Source: a virus
Direction: 5' to 3' (one strand)
Virus record (IMG/VR): IMGVR_UViG_3300032293_000711
Coordinates: 1 to 29,730 of that record
Length of the DNA: 29,730 bases
Shown here: positions 7,654 through 13,593 of the stretch, one piece after another
Layout: each line of letters starts with the position of its first letter
Numbering within the stretch: position 1 is the first letter of the stretch
Notes under the pieces: model-generated
Database searches by the model: none
Told to the model about the DNA's origin: nothing
Seen by the model: only the letters and a program-made list of their open reading frames with translations
Made by a program: the position numbers and the translations under genes

Positions 7654-8719
7654 AATAGATAAATTAAACTTTTCAATAGATGATATTTCCACACGATTTA
7701 TTGAGAAAGTAAATCGCAACGAGTATTTTGTGAGGTGGGGTTTGGATAATATGGAAATTGAGAGATGGTATGACTATGCTGATTTTTCACCAATACACTC
7801 CGCTTGTATCCGTTCTAAAGTAGATAATGCTGCGGGCAGAGGATTTACGAACGACTATAAAATCAATAACAAAGAAAGCCTAAACGATGTTGTTAAACAG
7901 ATGTTTTGGGAGTTTTTGGTGGGTGGAAATCTTTTTTTGGAAATTATTTGGCGAAATAACAGAGCCGATGGTATAGCGGGTTTCCACATTATTCCATCAA
8001 AGTTTATGAGAGCTAAAGCACCAAAAGAAGGTGAGATTAGAACTGATGGTTGGTTGTATTGTAATGATTGGTTAAATTGGAGAAAACACGGAGTAATTGA
8101 GTTCGCAGAGTTTGACCCAAATAACTTTACTGATAGACAGATTATCCACATTAAACAATATCAACCAGGTTACTTGTTTTATGGAGTGCCTGATTACTTA
8201 TCATCTATTTTGGATATTAGATTATCAAGGGCTATATCAGCATTCAATTTGAGTAATATTTCTAACGGAGCAAGTCCCTCTATGTGGGTTCATTTTCCAA
8301 CAGAGGCACCCGACAGCCAAAACGACCAAGAGGACATTTTAAGACGTTTAGAGGAAAGATATAGGGGAAGTAATAACGCAGGTAGGATTATGGTAAGTTA
8401 TGGTGGTGAAGGTGGAAAACCTGAAATCACACAGATTACCCCAACTATGGCTACAGGTGGTTATGCCGAGATATTCGCATTGGTAAGGGAAAACATCTTG
8501 GCGGGTCACAAAGTCGTTGATGGTTCAATAATCGGTCTCCCATCACCAACAGGTTTTAATTCATCAGCGGAACAATTGGAAACCACATATAAGTTATTTA
8601 TGAATACTTGTGTAAAACCATTACAAGAGTTCCTTTTAAGAGAAATTAAACCAGTGGTTGAACTTATTTATCCTAATGAGGATATAAAATTAGAAATAGA
8701 ACAAAACCAAATACTATAA
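7646..8719 (+). CDS. Portal protein
   Basis: The protein forms the portal ring at the capsid vertex through which DNA is packaged. It is 357 residues from the ATG at 7646; an upstream in-frame ATG at 7607 would intrude 47 bases into the preceding gene and is rejected. Portal-like features are WYDYADFSPIHSACIRSKVDNAAGRGF near the N-terminus, FWEFLVGGNLFLEIIW, a conserved-looking IIHIKQYQPGYLFYGVPDYLSS, and the long C-terminal helix with FNSSAEQLETTYKLFMNTCVKP. It is on the short side for a portal but complete. It overlaps the following connector gene by 1 base (8719). It lies about 27 kb from the large terminase going clockwise on the circle, which is unusual, but no other portal candidate exists here. 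Confidence 0.85.
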   Translation: MIKIDKLNFSIDDISTRFIEKVNRNEYFVRWGLDNMEIERWYDYADFSPIHSACIRSKVDNAAGRGFTNDYKINNKESLNDVVKQMFWEFLVGGNLFLEIIWRNNRADGIAGFHIIPSKFMRAKAPKEGEIRTDGWLYCNDWLNWRKHGVIEFAEFDPNNFTDRQIIHIKQYQPGYLFYGVPDYLSSILDIRLSRAISAFNLSNISNGASPSMWVHFPTEAPDSQNDQEDILRRLEERYRGSNNAGRIMVSYGGEGGKPEITQITPTMATGGYAEIFALVRENILAGHKVVDGSIIGLPSPTGFNSSAEQLETTYKLFMNTCVKPLQEFLLREIKPVVELIYPNEDIKLEIEQNQIL

Positions 8720-9351
8720 TGATTTACAACGTTTTACTTATTAGTGAGGACAAACTGAAAGCGAATACTCCAATCAACGAAAACGTGGATACACAGGAGT
8801 TACGATTTTCAATTCAACAGGCACAGCAGATTTTCATACAGGAAAGCCTTGGAACGAACCTTTACGAATACATTTTAAGTTTGGTAAGTAATGGTGATAT
8901 TGATGACCCAAGTAAAATCCATTACAAAGAGTTATTAAATAACTTTATTCAACCTACTCTTATATCTTATGCTTACTATTTGGCGTTAGACAATTTTTAT
9001 ATCAAGTTTGTAAATATTGGTCTCCAACAAATGCGTAGCGAACAGGGAAATCCTGTTACAATTAAAGATTTGGTTTATCTTAAAAACAACGCAAGAGATA
9101 ATGCGCAGTTCAACGATAATTTATTACGCAGACATCTTGTATTTAACAACCAAAACTTTCCTCAATATACTCTTACAACAAACAACGGACAACTTATTCC
9201 AGAGTTTGGTGGAGCGTTTAAGTCACCTATCACTTTACCACCTGCTGGTAATGGAGGTAGAATAGTTGGTGGTGGAAACTATGGTGCTGGTATTTTGGGT
9301 AGTTGCGGAATACCCTGGTGGTATAGTGGGAGAAATGGTAATATCTCTTAA
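8719..9351 (+). CDS. Head-tail connector (neck) protein
   Basis: A 210-residue protein beginning MIYNVLLISEDKLKANTPINENVDTQELRFSI, with QQAQQIFIQESLGTNLYEYIL. This resembles a DUF6712-like neck/adaptor protein family common in Bacteroidetes phages: an all-helical N-terminal domain of about 110 residues. Here it is followed by an extended Gly/Pro-rich C-terminus (PPAGNGGRIVGGGNYGAGILG). It starts on the last base of the portal gene (TAATG type), so the two are translationally coupled. Its stop at 9349-9351 overlaps the stop of the minus-strand endonuclease-type gene, leaving no space for a terminator between the convergent units. Confidence 0.72.
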   Translation: MIYNVLLISEDKLKANTPINENVDTQELRFSIQQAQQIFIQESLGTNLYEYILSLVSNGDIDDPSKIHYKELLNNFIQPTLISYAYYLALDNFYIKFVNIGLQQMRSEQGNPVTIKDLVYLKNNARDNAQFNDNLLRRHLVFNNQNFPQYTLTTNNGQLIPEFGGAFKSPITLPPAGNGGRIVGGGNYGAGILGSCGIPWWYSGRNGNIS

Positions 9352-9803
9352 AGAGTTTTTCTTTGATTTAATCTTTGTTCTGTTGGTGTAGCCCATCTAC
9401 AATTAGAAGGTTCATAATTACCATTTACATCTATTCTATCAATAGAATATTCCGGTGATGGTTTCTTACCCATATCACTAATAAAGTTCTCAAACGAGTT
9501 TAACCATCTATCACAAACGATTATTCCTCTACCTCCATAATTTGGATAATCTTTTACATTTTTATTGTAGCATCTTTTTTTCATTGCTTTCCAAATACTA
9601 TATTCACGTGTTCCTGTTCCTCCGTGTTTATAGTTTCCTACTCTTGTTTCATTATACAAACAACCACAGGATTTAGTTTTACCTGATTTAAGATTACATA
9701 AATAATAAGTTCCCGTATTTCCACAATCACATACACATTTTACCTTTTTATTTTTACCAGGTATTATTTCAATAATTGATAATCTATTATATTTTTCCAT
9801 CAC
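9348..9803 (-). CDS. Mobile HNH-type endonuclease-like protein with Cys cluster
   Basis: A 151-residue protein. Residues 1-50 hold a Cys cluster (CVCDCGNTGTYYLCN, then SCGCLYNETR), likely a zinc-binding element. Then come HGGTGTREYSIWKAMKKRCYN, YPNYGGRGIIVCDRW, SFENFISDMGKKPSPEYSIDRID and NGNYEPSNCRWATPTEQ. This chain of motifs belongs to a very common family of free-standing phage genes usually described as HNH- or AP2-like endonucleases. The SIDRID...NGNY.PSNCRWAT part lines up with the HNH finger of ordinary homing nucleases (EIDHKDDNR...NLEWVT). It abuts the next minus gene with no spacing. It is probably a selfish homing element; activity cannot be judged from sequence. Confidence 0.7.
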   Translation of the reverse strand: MMEKYNRLSIIEIIPGKNKKVKCVCDCGNTGTYYLCNLKSGKTKSCGCLYNETRVGNYKHGGTGTREYSIWKAMKKRCYNKNVKDYPNYGGRGIIVCDRWLNSFENFISDMGKKPSPEYSIDRIDVNGNYEPSNCRWATPTEQRLNQRKTL

Positions 9804-10286
9804 TTAAGCATCTTTATACAAGATGTTCCTAACAATTAGGGATATTTGACTTTTATGTATGTTAAACATTTTACCTAATTTTACACAATTAAAATCTTTG
9901 GAGTATTTTTTGTAATTTCCTCTAATATACCTTATATCATCATCTGTAAGTTTGTGTGGTGATATATCACTTTGTCTGGCTCTATCTCTATTCTCCTCAC
10001 CAGTAACCCACTCTAAATTGGTATAATGATTATTAAATCTATTATCGTCCTTGTGGTCTATCTCGGGTAAATCATTAGGATTTGGTAGGTATAATTCACC
10101 TACTAATCTATGAATATAAATTGTTTTCTTTTTACCATTTTTGTAAATATCAACACAATAATACTTATCCTTTATAGGAACACCATTTTTGTAATTTCTT
10201 TTAATACGTGGTTTTAATTGTTTTCCATTACGGAATACATCACCATACTCATTTACAAAATAATCTGTATCTCTAAATCTTTTCAT
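9804..10286 (-). CDS. HNH homing endonuclease (NUMOD4/HNH_3/HTH layout)
   Basis: A 160-residue protein with the standard free-standing HNH layout. A NUMOD4-like N-terminus (YFVNEYGDVFRNGKQLKPR) is followed by a beta region (YYCVDIYKNGKKKTIYIHRLV). The HNH core has EIDHKDDNRFNNHYTNLEWVT (His in EIDH, Asn in NRFNN and NLEW) at about residues 75-97. A DNA-binding helix-turn-helix lies at about 112-155 (KLTDDDIRYIRGNY, LGKMFNIHKSQISLIVRN). These enzymes nick or cut at target genes and spread themselves. It lies downstream of a terminator that ends the small-gene operon, has no clear promoter of its own, and is directly followed by a second endonuclease-like gene. The intron-bearing capsid gene is about 8.5 kb away. 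Confidence 0.88.
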   Translation of the reverse strand: MKRFRDTDYFVNEYGDVFRNGKQLKPRIKRNYKNGVPIKDKYYCVDIYKNGKKKTIYIHRLVGELYLPNPNDLPEIDHKDDNRFNNHYTNLEWVTGEENRDRARQSDISPHKLTDDDIRYIRGNYKKYSKDFNCVKLGKMFNIHKSQISLIVRNILYKDA

Positions 10287-10290
10287 AATC

Positions 10291-10330
10291 TATAAAAATA
10301 AACCCCCCAATATTTCTATCAGGGGATTTT
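10291..10330 (-). terminator. Rho-independent terminator of minus-strand small-gene operon
   Basis: Read on the minus strand, AAATCCCC is followed by a loop of about 14 bases, then GGGGGTTT and a U-rich tail (ATTTTTAT). On the plus strand the C-run is at 10303-10308 and the G-run at 10322-10325. It lies between the 52-residue gene and the HNH gene, so it should separate the HNH genes from the operon upstream. Confidence 0.7.
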
Positions 10331-10341
10331 ATTGTGGGACA

Positions 10342-10500
10342 TCACTTACGCTCTTTGTATAATTTCTCTAATGTGAGTTCTGTAATCCTCATATCTCTTT
10401 TAAGATAATCAGGTGTCTTATATCCCGATGAGTTAAATGTTGCTTCTTTAATTCTCAACTTATTTAACTTTTGTGTGAAGTATTCAATCTTATTATCCAT
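10342..10500 (-). CDS. Small hypothetical protein (52 residues)
   Basis: A short gene on the minus strand, starting MDNKIEYFTQKLNKLRIKEA and ending at TCA 10342-10344. It is highly charged and predicted helical at both ends (ITELTLEKLYKERK), with no membrane segment or Cys. It follows the 80-residue gene after 11 bases, reads in the same direction, and is directly followed by a terminator, so it is the natural last gene of the operon. Function unknown. Confidence 0.55.
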   Translation of the reverse strand: MDNKIEYFTQKLNKLRIKEATFNSSGYKTPDYLKRDMRITELTLEKLYKERK

Positions 10501-10511
10501 AATAATAAGTA

Positions 10512-10754
10512 TTACTTCTTATTCTCTAACCATTTATCCAATCCCTCAAAGAAATCAGTATCACCATTTTCAATCATTTTAAGAAATCTCATATACAACG
10601 CTCTCAAGTCCATCGCTGAATATGTGATGTTGTTGTTTGAGAAAAAGGATTGTGCTGCGTTTAACGCTGATTGTCTCCTAATCATAGGTCCTTCGTATTC
10701 CTTGTAGAGTTGAGTTCTATCAAAACCCAATTGGTATTCATCGTATTTTTTCAT
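10512..10754 (-). CDS. Hypothetical protein (80 residues)
   Basis: A helical, charged protein (MKKYDEYQLGFDRTQLYKEY, LNAAQSFFSNNNITYSAMDLRAL, FFEGLDKWLENKK). Its ATG at 10752-10754 lies 1 base after the stop of the preceding gene, so it is co-translated with it. No signal, membrane segment or metal-binding motif is seen. I do not recognise it. It belongs to the minus-strand small-gene operon driven from the promoter at 10958-10988. Confidence 0.65.
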   Translation of the reverse strand: MKKYDEYQLGFDRTQLYKEYEGPMIRRQSALNAAQSFFSNNNITYSAMDLRALYMRFLKMIENGDTDFFEGLDKWLENKK

Positions 10755-10755
10755 A

Positions 10756-10938
10756 TCAGTTTTCTATTAGTTGTTCTTGTTCTTTTTTTGCTTGGTATTC
10801 ATCATCAGCCTCGTCTTGGTTTTTAGGTCCAAATAGTTTCATAATGATTTCTTGTTGTGTAAGTTCCTCAACTAATTTTCTGCGTTGTGATGGAAATACT
10901 GGTAGTGTATATTCCAAAGTGTGTTTTGATTGTCCCAT
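10756..10938 (-). CDS. Hypothetical protein (60 residues)
   Basis: A 60-residue protein starting MGQSKHTLEYTLPVFPSQRR, with a helical acidic C-terminus (DEADDEYQAKKEQEQLIEN). It is the first gene of a three-gene unit (this one, 80 residues, 52 residues) that ends at the hairpin at 10291-10330. A Bacteroidetes-type promoter lies about 20 bases upstream. There is no recognisable domain. Confidence 0.65.
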   Translation of the reverse strand: MGQSKHTLEYTLPVFPSQRRKLVEELTQQEIIMKLFGPKNQDEADDEYQAKKEQEQLIEN

Positions 10939-10957
10939 TTTTGTTTTCTTTATAGTA

Positions 10958-10988
10958 TAAATATAGTAAAAAATTAAAAAGTATCAAA
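10958..10988 (-). promoter_or_regulatory. Bacteroidetes-type promoter for 10938-10342 operon
   Basis: On the minus strand a -33 TTTG (plus CAAA 10985-10988) is followed after 19 bases by TATATTTA (plus 10958-10965), which matches TAnnTTTG at seven of eight positions. The predicted RNA start is near 10954, giving a leader of about 16 bases. Confidence 0.6.
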
Positions 10989-11014
10989 TAATATGAAAAA
11001 TAAATTAAATTATT

Positions 11015-11209
11015 TTAGTCCATCATAGCATCAACCCAACCTGAAATGAAAGATGACTTACTCTCATTATATTCACCATCATCATCATAGTCAGGTTGCT
11101 TACTGAAATCGTTGTAAATCCTTTCAGCAATCTCTTTTTGTTTTACATCACCATAAAGTTTGTTGATGCCTTGTGTTCGTCCTTCGTTGTAAAATGTTTC
11201 GTTTCTCAT
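11015..11209 (-). CDS. Hypothetical protein (64 residues)
   Basis: A small acidic protein (MRNETFYNEGRTQGINKLYG, QKEIAERIYNDFSKQPDYDDDGEYNESK, FISGWVDAMMD), helical with a central Asp/Glu-rich segment. It has its own near-leaderless promoter at 11217-11247 with the GTAGAAAA tandem repeat in the spacer. It stands alone: about 76 bases separate its end from the next gene start. Function unknown; small size and acidic character would allow an anti-host or DNA-mimic role, but nothing in the sequence proves this. Confidence 0.65.
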   Translation of the reverse strand: MRNETFYNEGRTQGINKLYGDVKQKEIAERIYNDFSKQPDYDDDGEYNESKSSFISGWVDAMMD

Positions 11210-11216
11210 AATGATA

Positions 11217-11247
11217 CAAATATACTACTTTTCTACTTTTCTACAAA
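11217..11247 (-). promoter_or_regulatory. Promoter with tandem GTAGAAAA operator-like repeat
   Basis: The minus strand reads TTTG (plus CAAA 11244-11247), a 19-base spacer and TATATTTG (plus 11217-11224), a full match to TAnnTTTG. Between and overlapping the boxes is GTAGAAAAGTAGAAAA (plus 11229-11244). The predicted start is near 11210-11213 and the ATG is at 11209, so the mRNA would be leaderless or nearly so. Confidence 0.75.
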
Positions 11248-11556
11248 ATCTTTTTTTAAGTATTTTTCTAAACCAGAATAATCAATATCCAACTTGTTAA
11301 AGTGGGGGAACATCTCTTTTAATGTGGTTATTATTTGATGTCCTACAATACCTATTTTTTCGCAACCATAATAGTAAAACCCACTATATACTTTCATTTC
11401 AACAACCAGTTTATTTAACATCAAGTATGATTGTAGGTTCTTGGTTGTGGATTTAATCCTAACTCTAATATCAGTATCTGTAGTATCAATCTTAAACTCA
11501 ATACCCAATCTATCAATTAAAAACTCAATCGGTATTTTATTGTTTATGATTTCCAT
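11233..11556 (-). CDS. Hypothetical protein (107 residues)
   Basis: Starts MEIINNKIPIEFLIDRLGIEFK at the ATG at 11556. A TTG 15 bases upstream would also be open but overlaps the previous gene, so ATG is preferred. The protein has alternating strands and helices (DIRVRIKSTTKNLQSYLML, VEMKVYSGFYYYGCEKIGIVGHQI) and an amphipathic C-terminal helix. It follows the 80-residue gene after 5 bases and shares its promoter at 11838-11868. Its stop codon and last few codons lie inside the promoter of the next gene. Family not recognised. Confidence 0.68.
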   Translation of the reverse strand: MEIINNKIPIEFLIDRLGIEFKIDTTDTDIRVRIKSTTKNLQSYLMLNKLVVEMKVYSGFYYYGCEKIGIVGHQIITTLKEMFPHFNKLDIDYSGLEKYLKKDFVEK

Positions 11557-11561
11557 ATCAA

Positions 11562-11804
11562 TTAGTCCCAAAATGGTAGTGAGTAAGTCATAGGTATAAT
11601 TTTTTCAACCTCATCAATCAACATAGATAAATGCCTTAAATCTTTATCTCTCTCTTGTTTTGTTAGGTGTGGGTTGTTCTTTACCCTCTCAATCATAGTG
11701 TTATATGATTTTAGTTGTTTGGTAATCATAGCGTTTAATGTTCCACCCATTAAAGTTGTTGAGTTTCCGTCCTCATCTGTGATAGTTAAAATTGGTTGTG
11801 CCAT
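11562..11804 (-). CDS. Hypothetical protein (80 residues)
   Basis: MAQPILTITDEDGNSTTLMG is followed by helices (TLNAMITKQLKSYNTMIERV, KQERDKDLRHLSMLIDEVEKII), giving a beta-hairpin plus helical-pair impression. It is preceded by an A-rich leader of about 30 bases downstream of a strong Bacteroidetes-type promoter. It is first of a two-gene unit. No catalytic or metal-binding motif is visible and I do not recognise it. Confidence 0.66.
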   Translation of the reverse strand: MAQPILTITDEDGNSTTLMGGTLNAMITKQLKSYNTMIERVKNNPHLTKQERDKDLRHLSMLIDEVEKIIPMTYSLPFWD

Positions 11805-11837
11805 AGTGTTTATTTTTTATAGTGTGATTGTGTCTTA

Positions 11838-11868
11838 CAAAGATAATACTTTTCTACTTTTCTACAAA
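11838..11868 (-). promoter_or_regulatory. Promoter with tandem GTAGAAAA operator-like repeat (second copy)
   Basis: The minus strand reads TTTG (plus CAAA 11865-11868), a 19-base spacer and TATCTTTG (plus 11838-11845), an exact TAnnTTTG match. The spacer carries GTAGAAAAGTAGAAAA (plus 11850-11865), identical in sequence and position to the promoter at 11217. Predicted start near 11834; unlike its twin it leaves a leader of about 30 bases. Confidence 0.75.
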
Positions 11869-11875
11869 ATTATTT

Positions 11876-12190
11876 TTAGAAAGGTAAGTAAGGGTCAATT
11901 CCAACCGCTTTGTTTGCGTTCATCTCTTTTTTAGAGTTCATCTTATAGTTTGTGTATTCAATATCTCTAATACCCTGAATACATTTGTGAGTGAAACTAC
12001 CAGAAAAGATTACCAATTCTTTTTCTTTGTTTGTAAAACTAACAATAATTTCAACCTCCTCATTATTGACGATGGCATTAAACACATAACCACCTTTTCG
12101 TTTCATAAAACGCATCTTGTGGCAGTCAGTTTGGTTGAAAGATTTTGCGAAGTGTTTAAGTGATTTGTAGTGTTTCATATTGTTTTCCAT
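11876..12190 (-). CDS. Hypothetical protein (104 residues)
   Basis: Begins MENNMKHYKSLKHFAKSFNQ. It is basic at the N-terminus, then has a strand-rich core (GGYVFNAIVNNEEVEIIVSF, KEKELVIFSGSF) and ends NANKAVGIDPYLPF. The ATG at 12190 is chosen over Met-5 because the promoter box ends at 12195 and predicts an RNA start at about 12191. It is a single-gene unit with no neighbour overlap. No family recognised. Confidence 0.66.
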   Translation of the reverse strand: MENNMKHYKSLKHFAKSFNQTDCHKMRFMKRKGGYVFNAIVNNEEVEIIVSFTNKEKELVIFSGSFTHKCIQGIRDIEYTNYKMNSKKEMNANKAVGIDPYLPF

Positions 12191-12194
12191 ACAT

Positions 12195-12224
12195 CAAAGA
12201 TACAACAAAAAACCGAACCACAAA
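12195..12224 (-). promoter_or_regulatory. Bacteroidetes-type leaderless promoter
   Basis: The minus strand reads TTTG (plus CAAA 12221-12224), an 18-base spacer and TATCTTTG (plus 12195-12202), an exact match to TAnnTTTG. The box ends 5 bases before the ATG at 12190, so the mRNA should start at or next to the start codon. Its spacer lacks the GTAGAAAA repeat. Confidence 0.72.
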
Positions 12225-12226
12225 AA

Positions 12227-12436
12227 TTATTTTAACTTTTTTACAAAATTGTTGTGATACTCCCTGAATACTTCATAATCCAACTTACTCTCAAATATCT
12301 CATCACCATACTCACAATCTTTGTCTAACGGAGTTTCTATACAATAGGTAAGTGAATATACCTTTTTACCATTAAAGTCCCTTAAAACCTGTTCTGTGGA
12401 GTAATTTACCCCATATACGATAGTGTGTGTTTTCAT
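12227..12436 (-). CDS. Hypothetical protein (69 residues)
   Basis: MKTHTIVYGVNYSTEQVLRD is followed by strands (KKVYSLTYCIETPLD), an acidic turn (DCEYGDEIFESK) and a helix (YEVFREYHNNFVKKLK). It overlaps the upstream zinc-ribbon-type gene by 4 bases (ATGA), so it is the last cistron of the four-gene operon 13230-12227. Its 3' end lies next to the -33 box of the promoter for the following gene. Function unknown. Confidence 0.65.
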   Translation of the reverse strand: MKTHTIVYGVNYSTEQVLRDFNGKKVYSLTYCIETPLDKDCEYGDEIFESKLDYEVFREYHNNFVKKLK

Positions 12437-12741
12437 ACCAAATTATGTTTCATTAAAAATTGTTCGTTGATAGTATATGGACTATTGTAATCATATCCAA
12501 TTCTCTCCAACATTAGTTTTGATTGTTGTTCCACATACTCATTTCTATCTTGTGCTCCGGTTGTATAATTCTTGGCTCTATCCTCATAAACAATTTCAGC
12601 ACACTTGTTACAGAATAATTTGTAATTACCTTTTTTATCGTAATCAAACTCCTCATTATGGATATACTCCTTTTCGTGGGAACACCAAACAAACTCCTCA
12701 TCATCAATATAGATTACCTTACTTCTCTTGTGGTATGCCAT
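12433..12741 (-). CDS. Zinc-ribbon-like small protein (102 residues)
   Basis: Starts MAYHKRSKVIYIDDEEFVWC at 12741. An upstream in-frame ATG at 12768 is rejected because GGAGGAG, a rare good Shine-Dalgarno here, lies 8 bases before 12741. The protein has a Cys pair and more Cys (VWCSHEKEYIHNEEF, LFCNKCAEIVYEDRA) suggesting a zinc ribbon. Its end (LMLERIGYDYNSPYTINEQFLMKHNLV) shares a pattern with the end of the 13230 gene. It overlaps the HTH gene by 23 bases and the next gene by 4. A nucleic-acid-binding role is plausible but unproven. Confidence 0.66.
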   Translation of the reverse strand: MAYHKRSKVIYIDDEEFVWCSHEKEYIHNEEFDYDKKGNYKLFCNKCAEIVYEDRAKNYTTGAQDRNEYVEQQSKLMLERIGYDYNSPYTINEQFLMKHNLV

Positions 12742-12898
12742 AACTTTCTCTCCTCCACCTATTATCATTTATTATTTTAGTTATGTGTCCGCGCGAACAC
12801 TTAAACTTTTTGGAAAGGGACAAGTGGGTCCAACCTCCTTGAAGGTATAAATTACGGATATGTTCCGCCTTTGTCTTTGATAATTTAATTATACTCAT
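12719..12898 (-). CDS. Small helix-turn-helix DNA-binding protein (59 residues)
   Basis: This minus-strand frame reads MSIIKLSKTKAEHIRNLYLQ, then GGWTHLSLSKKFKCSRGHIT and KIINDNRWRRESYG. The layout is that of a helix-turn-helix of the kind seen at the C-terminus of HNH homing enzymes and in small resolvase/transposase-type HTH proteins: first helix, glycine turn, LSxxFxCSRGHITKII recognition helix, then Trp. Its start overlaps the stop of the 13230 gene as ATGA (12895-12898), strongly supporting translation. It could be a transcription regulator of the phage or the remnant DNA-binding end of a homing nuclease. Confidence 0.72.
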   Translation of the reverse strand: MSIIKLSKTKAEHIRNLYLQGGWTHLSLSKKFKCSRGHITKIINDNRWRRESYGIPQEK

Positions 12899-13230
12899 TT
12901 TTCTAAATTATGTCGTTTAAGGAACTGAATATGAACCGATGGTGTATCTACCCCAAACTCGTATCCAAGTGTCTCTAATAGTTTCTGTGTCCCTATAAAG
13001 TCCTCATCTTGTAACCTATTGAGTTTAAGATAATCCATCTCTCCGTCATCATCAACATCTTTTTTGGTGTAATGTATTTTACACTTTGTATCCAACTTAA
13101 ATGGACCTGTATTTGATTTATAGAAATTGTCCTCTCTTAAATAATCTCCGCATATTCTACAAAAGTAATATACCCCATCATTTCTCCACATACGTCTTTT
13201 TAGATTGTATTGTATTCCTTCATTACCCAT
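12895..13230 (-). CDS. Zinc-finger-like small protein (111 residues)
   Basis: The N-terminus is basic and aromatic (MGNEGIQYNLKRRMWRNDG). It is followed by a compact Cys cluster (YYFCRICGDYLREDNFY, then DTKCKIHY: CxxC plus C and H), matching the zinc-binding part of HNH-like or recombination-type small phage proteins. The tail (QKLLETLGYEFGVDTPSVHI, QFLKRHNLEK) is similar to the tail of the 12741 gene, so the two are likely paralogues. It is the first gene of the four-gene operon 13230-12227 and is preceded by a promoter at 13236-13267. DNA or RNA binding is inferred. Confidence 0.68.
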   Translation of the reverse strand: MGNEGIQYNLKRRMWRNDGVYYFCRICGDYLREDNFYKSNTGPFKLDTKCKIHYTKKDVDDDGEMDYLKLNRLQDEDFIGTQKLLETLGYEFGVDTPSVHIQFLKRHNLEK

Positions 13231-13235
13231 ATTGA

Positions 13236-13267
13236 TAAATATACAAGAAATAAAAATAATTTACAAC
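13236..13267 (-). promoter_or_regulatory. Weak Bacteroidetes-type promoter for 13230-12227 operon
   Basis: The minus strand reads GTTG (plus 13264-13267), a 20-base spacer and TATATTTA (plus 13236-13243), seven of eight matches to TAnnTTTG. The box ends 6 bases before the ATG at 13230, the same spacing as the other near-leaderless promoters here. Confidence 0.5.
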
Positions 13268-13496
13268 TTATTTGGTTTTTTCATTTTTTCCATTATATTT
13301 ATTGATGTAATATCTGTAATGGTATTACTCACTTGTAGATAATTCAGGGACTTATACCTCTACAACCTCAAAAAACTCTAATTGGGTATTATGAGAAAGT
13401 GATAATCACCTGGCTTAACATACTTGTTTTTCAGTATGGGGGGCTGGGGGGACTTATCACCTTCCTTAAATCCTCTAATAATTTATCCAGCATTAG

Positions 13497-13528
13497 ATAA
13501 GCAACCAGTAAAATAAGCAATTAGTAAA
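13497..13528 (+). repeat. 16-bp tandem repeat (iteron-like), two copies
   Basis: ATAAGCAACCAGTAAA (13497-13512) is immediately followed by ATAAGCAATTAGTAAA (13513-13528), differing only at two central bases. It lies 30 bases before the -33 box of the promoter for the ribbon-helix-helix gene and could be an operator or replication iteron. Confidence 0.75.
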
Positions 13529-13557
13529 TAAATGCTCTGGTTAAAAGAAATATTTAA

Positions 13558-13589
13558 TTTGTTATTACAAATTAAATTATATATCTTTG
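13558..13589 (+). promoter_or_regulatory. Strong Bacteroidetes-type promoter, leaderless
   Basis: TTTG (13558-13561), a 20-base spacer, then TATCTTTG (13582-13589), an exact TAnnTTTG match. The box ends 5 bases before the ATG at 13594, so transcription should start at or within a base or two of the start codon. Confidence 0.78.
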
Positions 13590-13593
13590 TAGT

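Larger units (their letters stand above)
13231..13593. other. Gene-free divergent region with nested inverted repeats (origin or control region candidate)
   Basis: These 363 bases separate minus-strand and plus-strand transcription and hold no convincing gene. Inverted repeats are GTAATA (13307-13312) with TATTAC (13323-13328); the near-palindrome GTGATAATCAC (13399-13409); GTGATAA (13399-13405) with TTATCAC (13454-13460); and, inside that, CATACT (13419-13424) with AGTATG (13433-13438). G6CTG6 (13438-13451), very unlike the AT-rich surroundings, lies within the nested structure. A 16-bp tandem repeat follows at 13497. Such a layout is typical of replication origins or regulatory switches; nothing here proves either. 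Confidence 0.5.

Noticed and set aside
11557-11571. TTG start extending the 107-residue gene
   Set aside because: It overlaps the end of the upstream gene, while an ATG lies 5 bases after that gene's stop.
12742-12768. Upstream ATG for the zinc-ribbon-like gene at 12741
   Set aside because: It lies deeper inside the HTH gene and has no ribosome signal, while the ATG at 12741 has GGAGGAG at good spacing.
13435-13515. 26-codon plus-strand frame starting ATGGGGGGCTGG
   Set aside because: It has no promoter or ribosome signal, lies in the nested inverted repeats, and has no overlap with a neighbouring gene.
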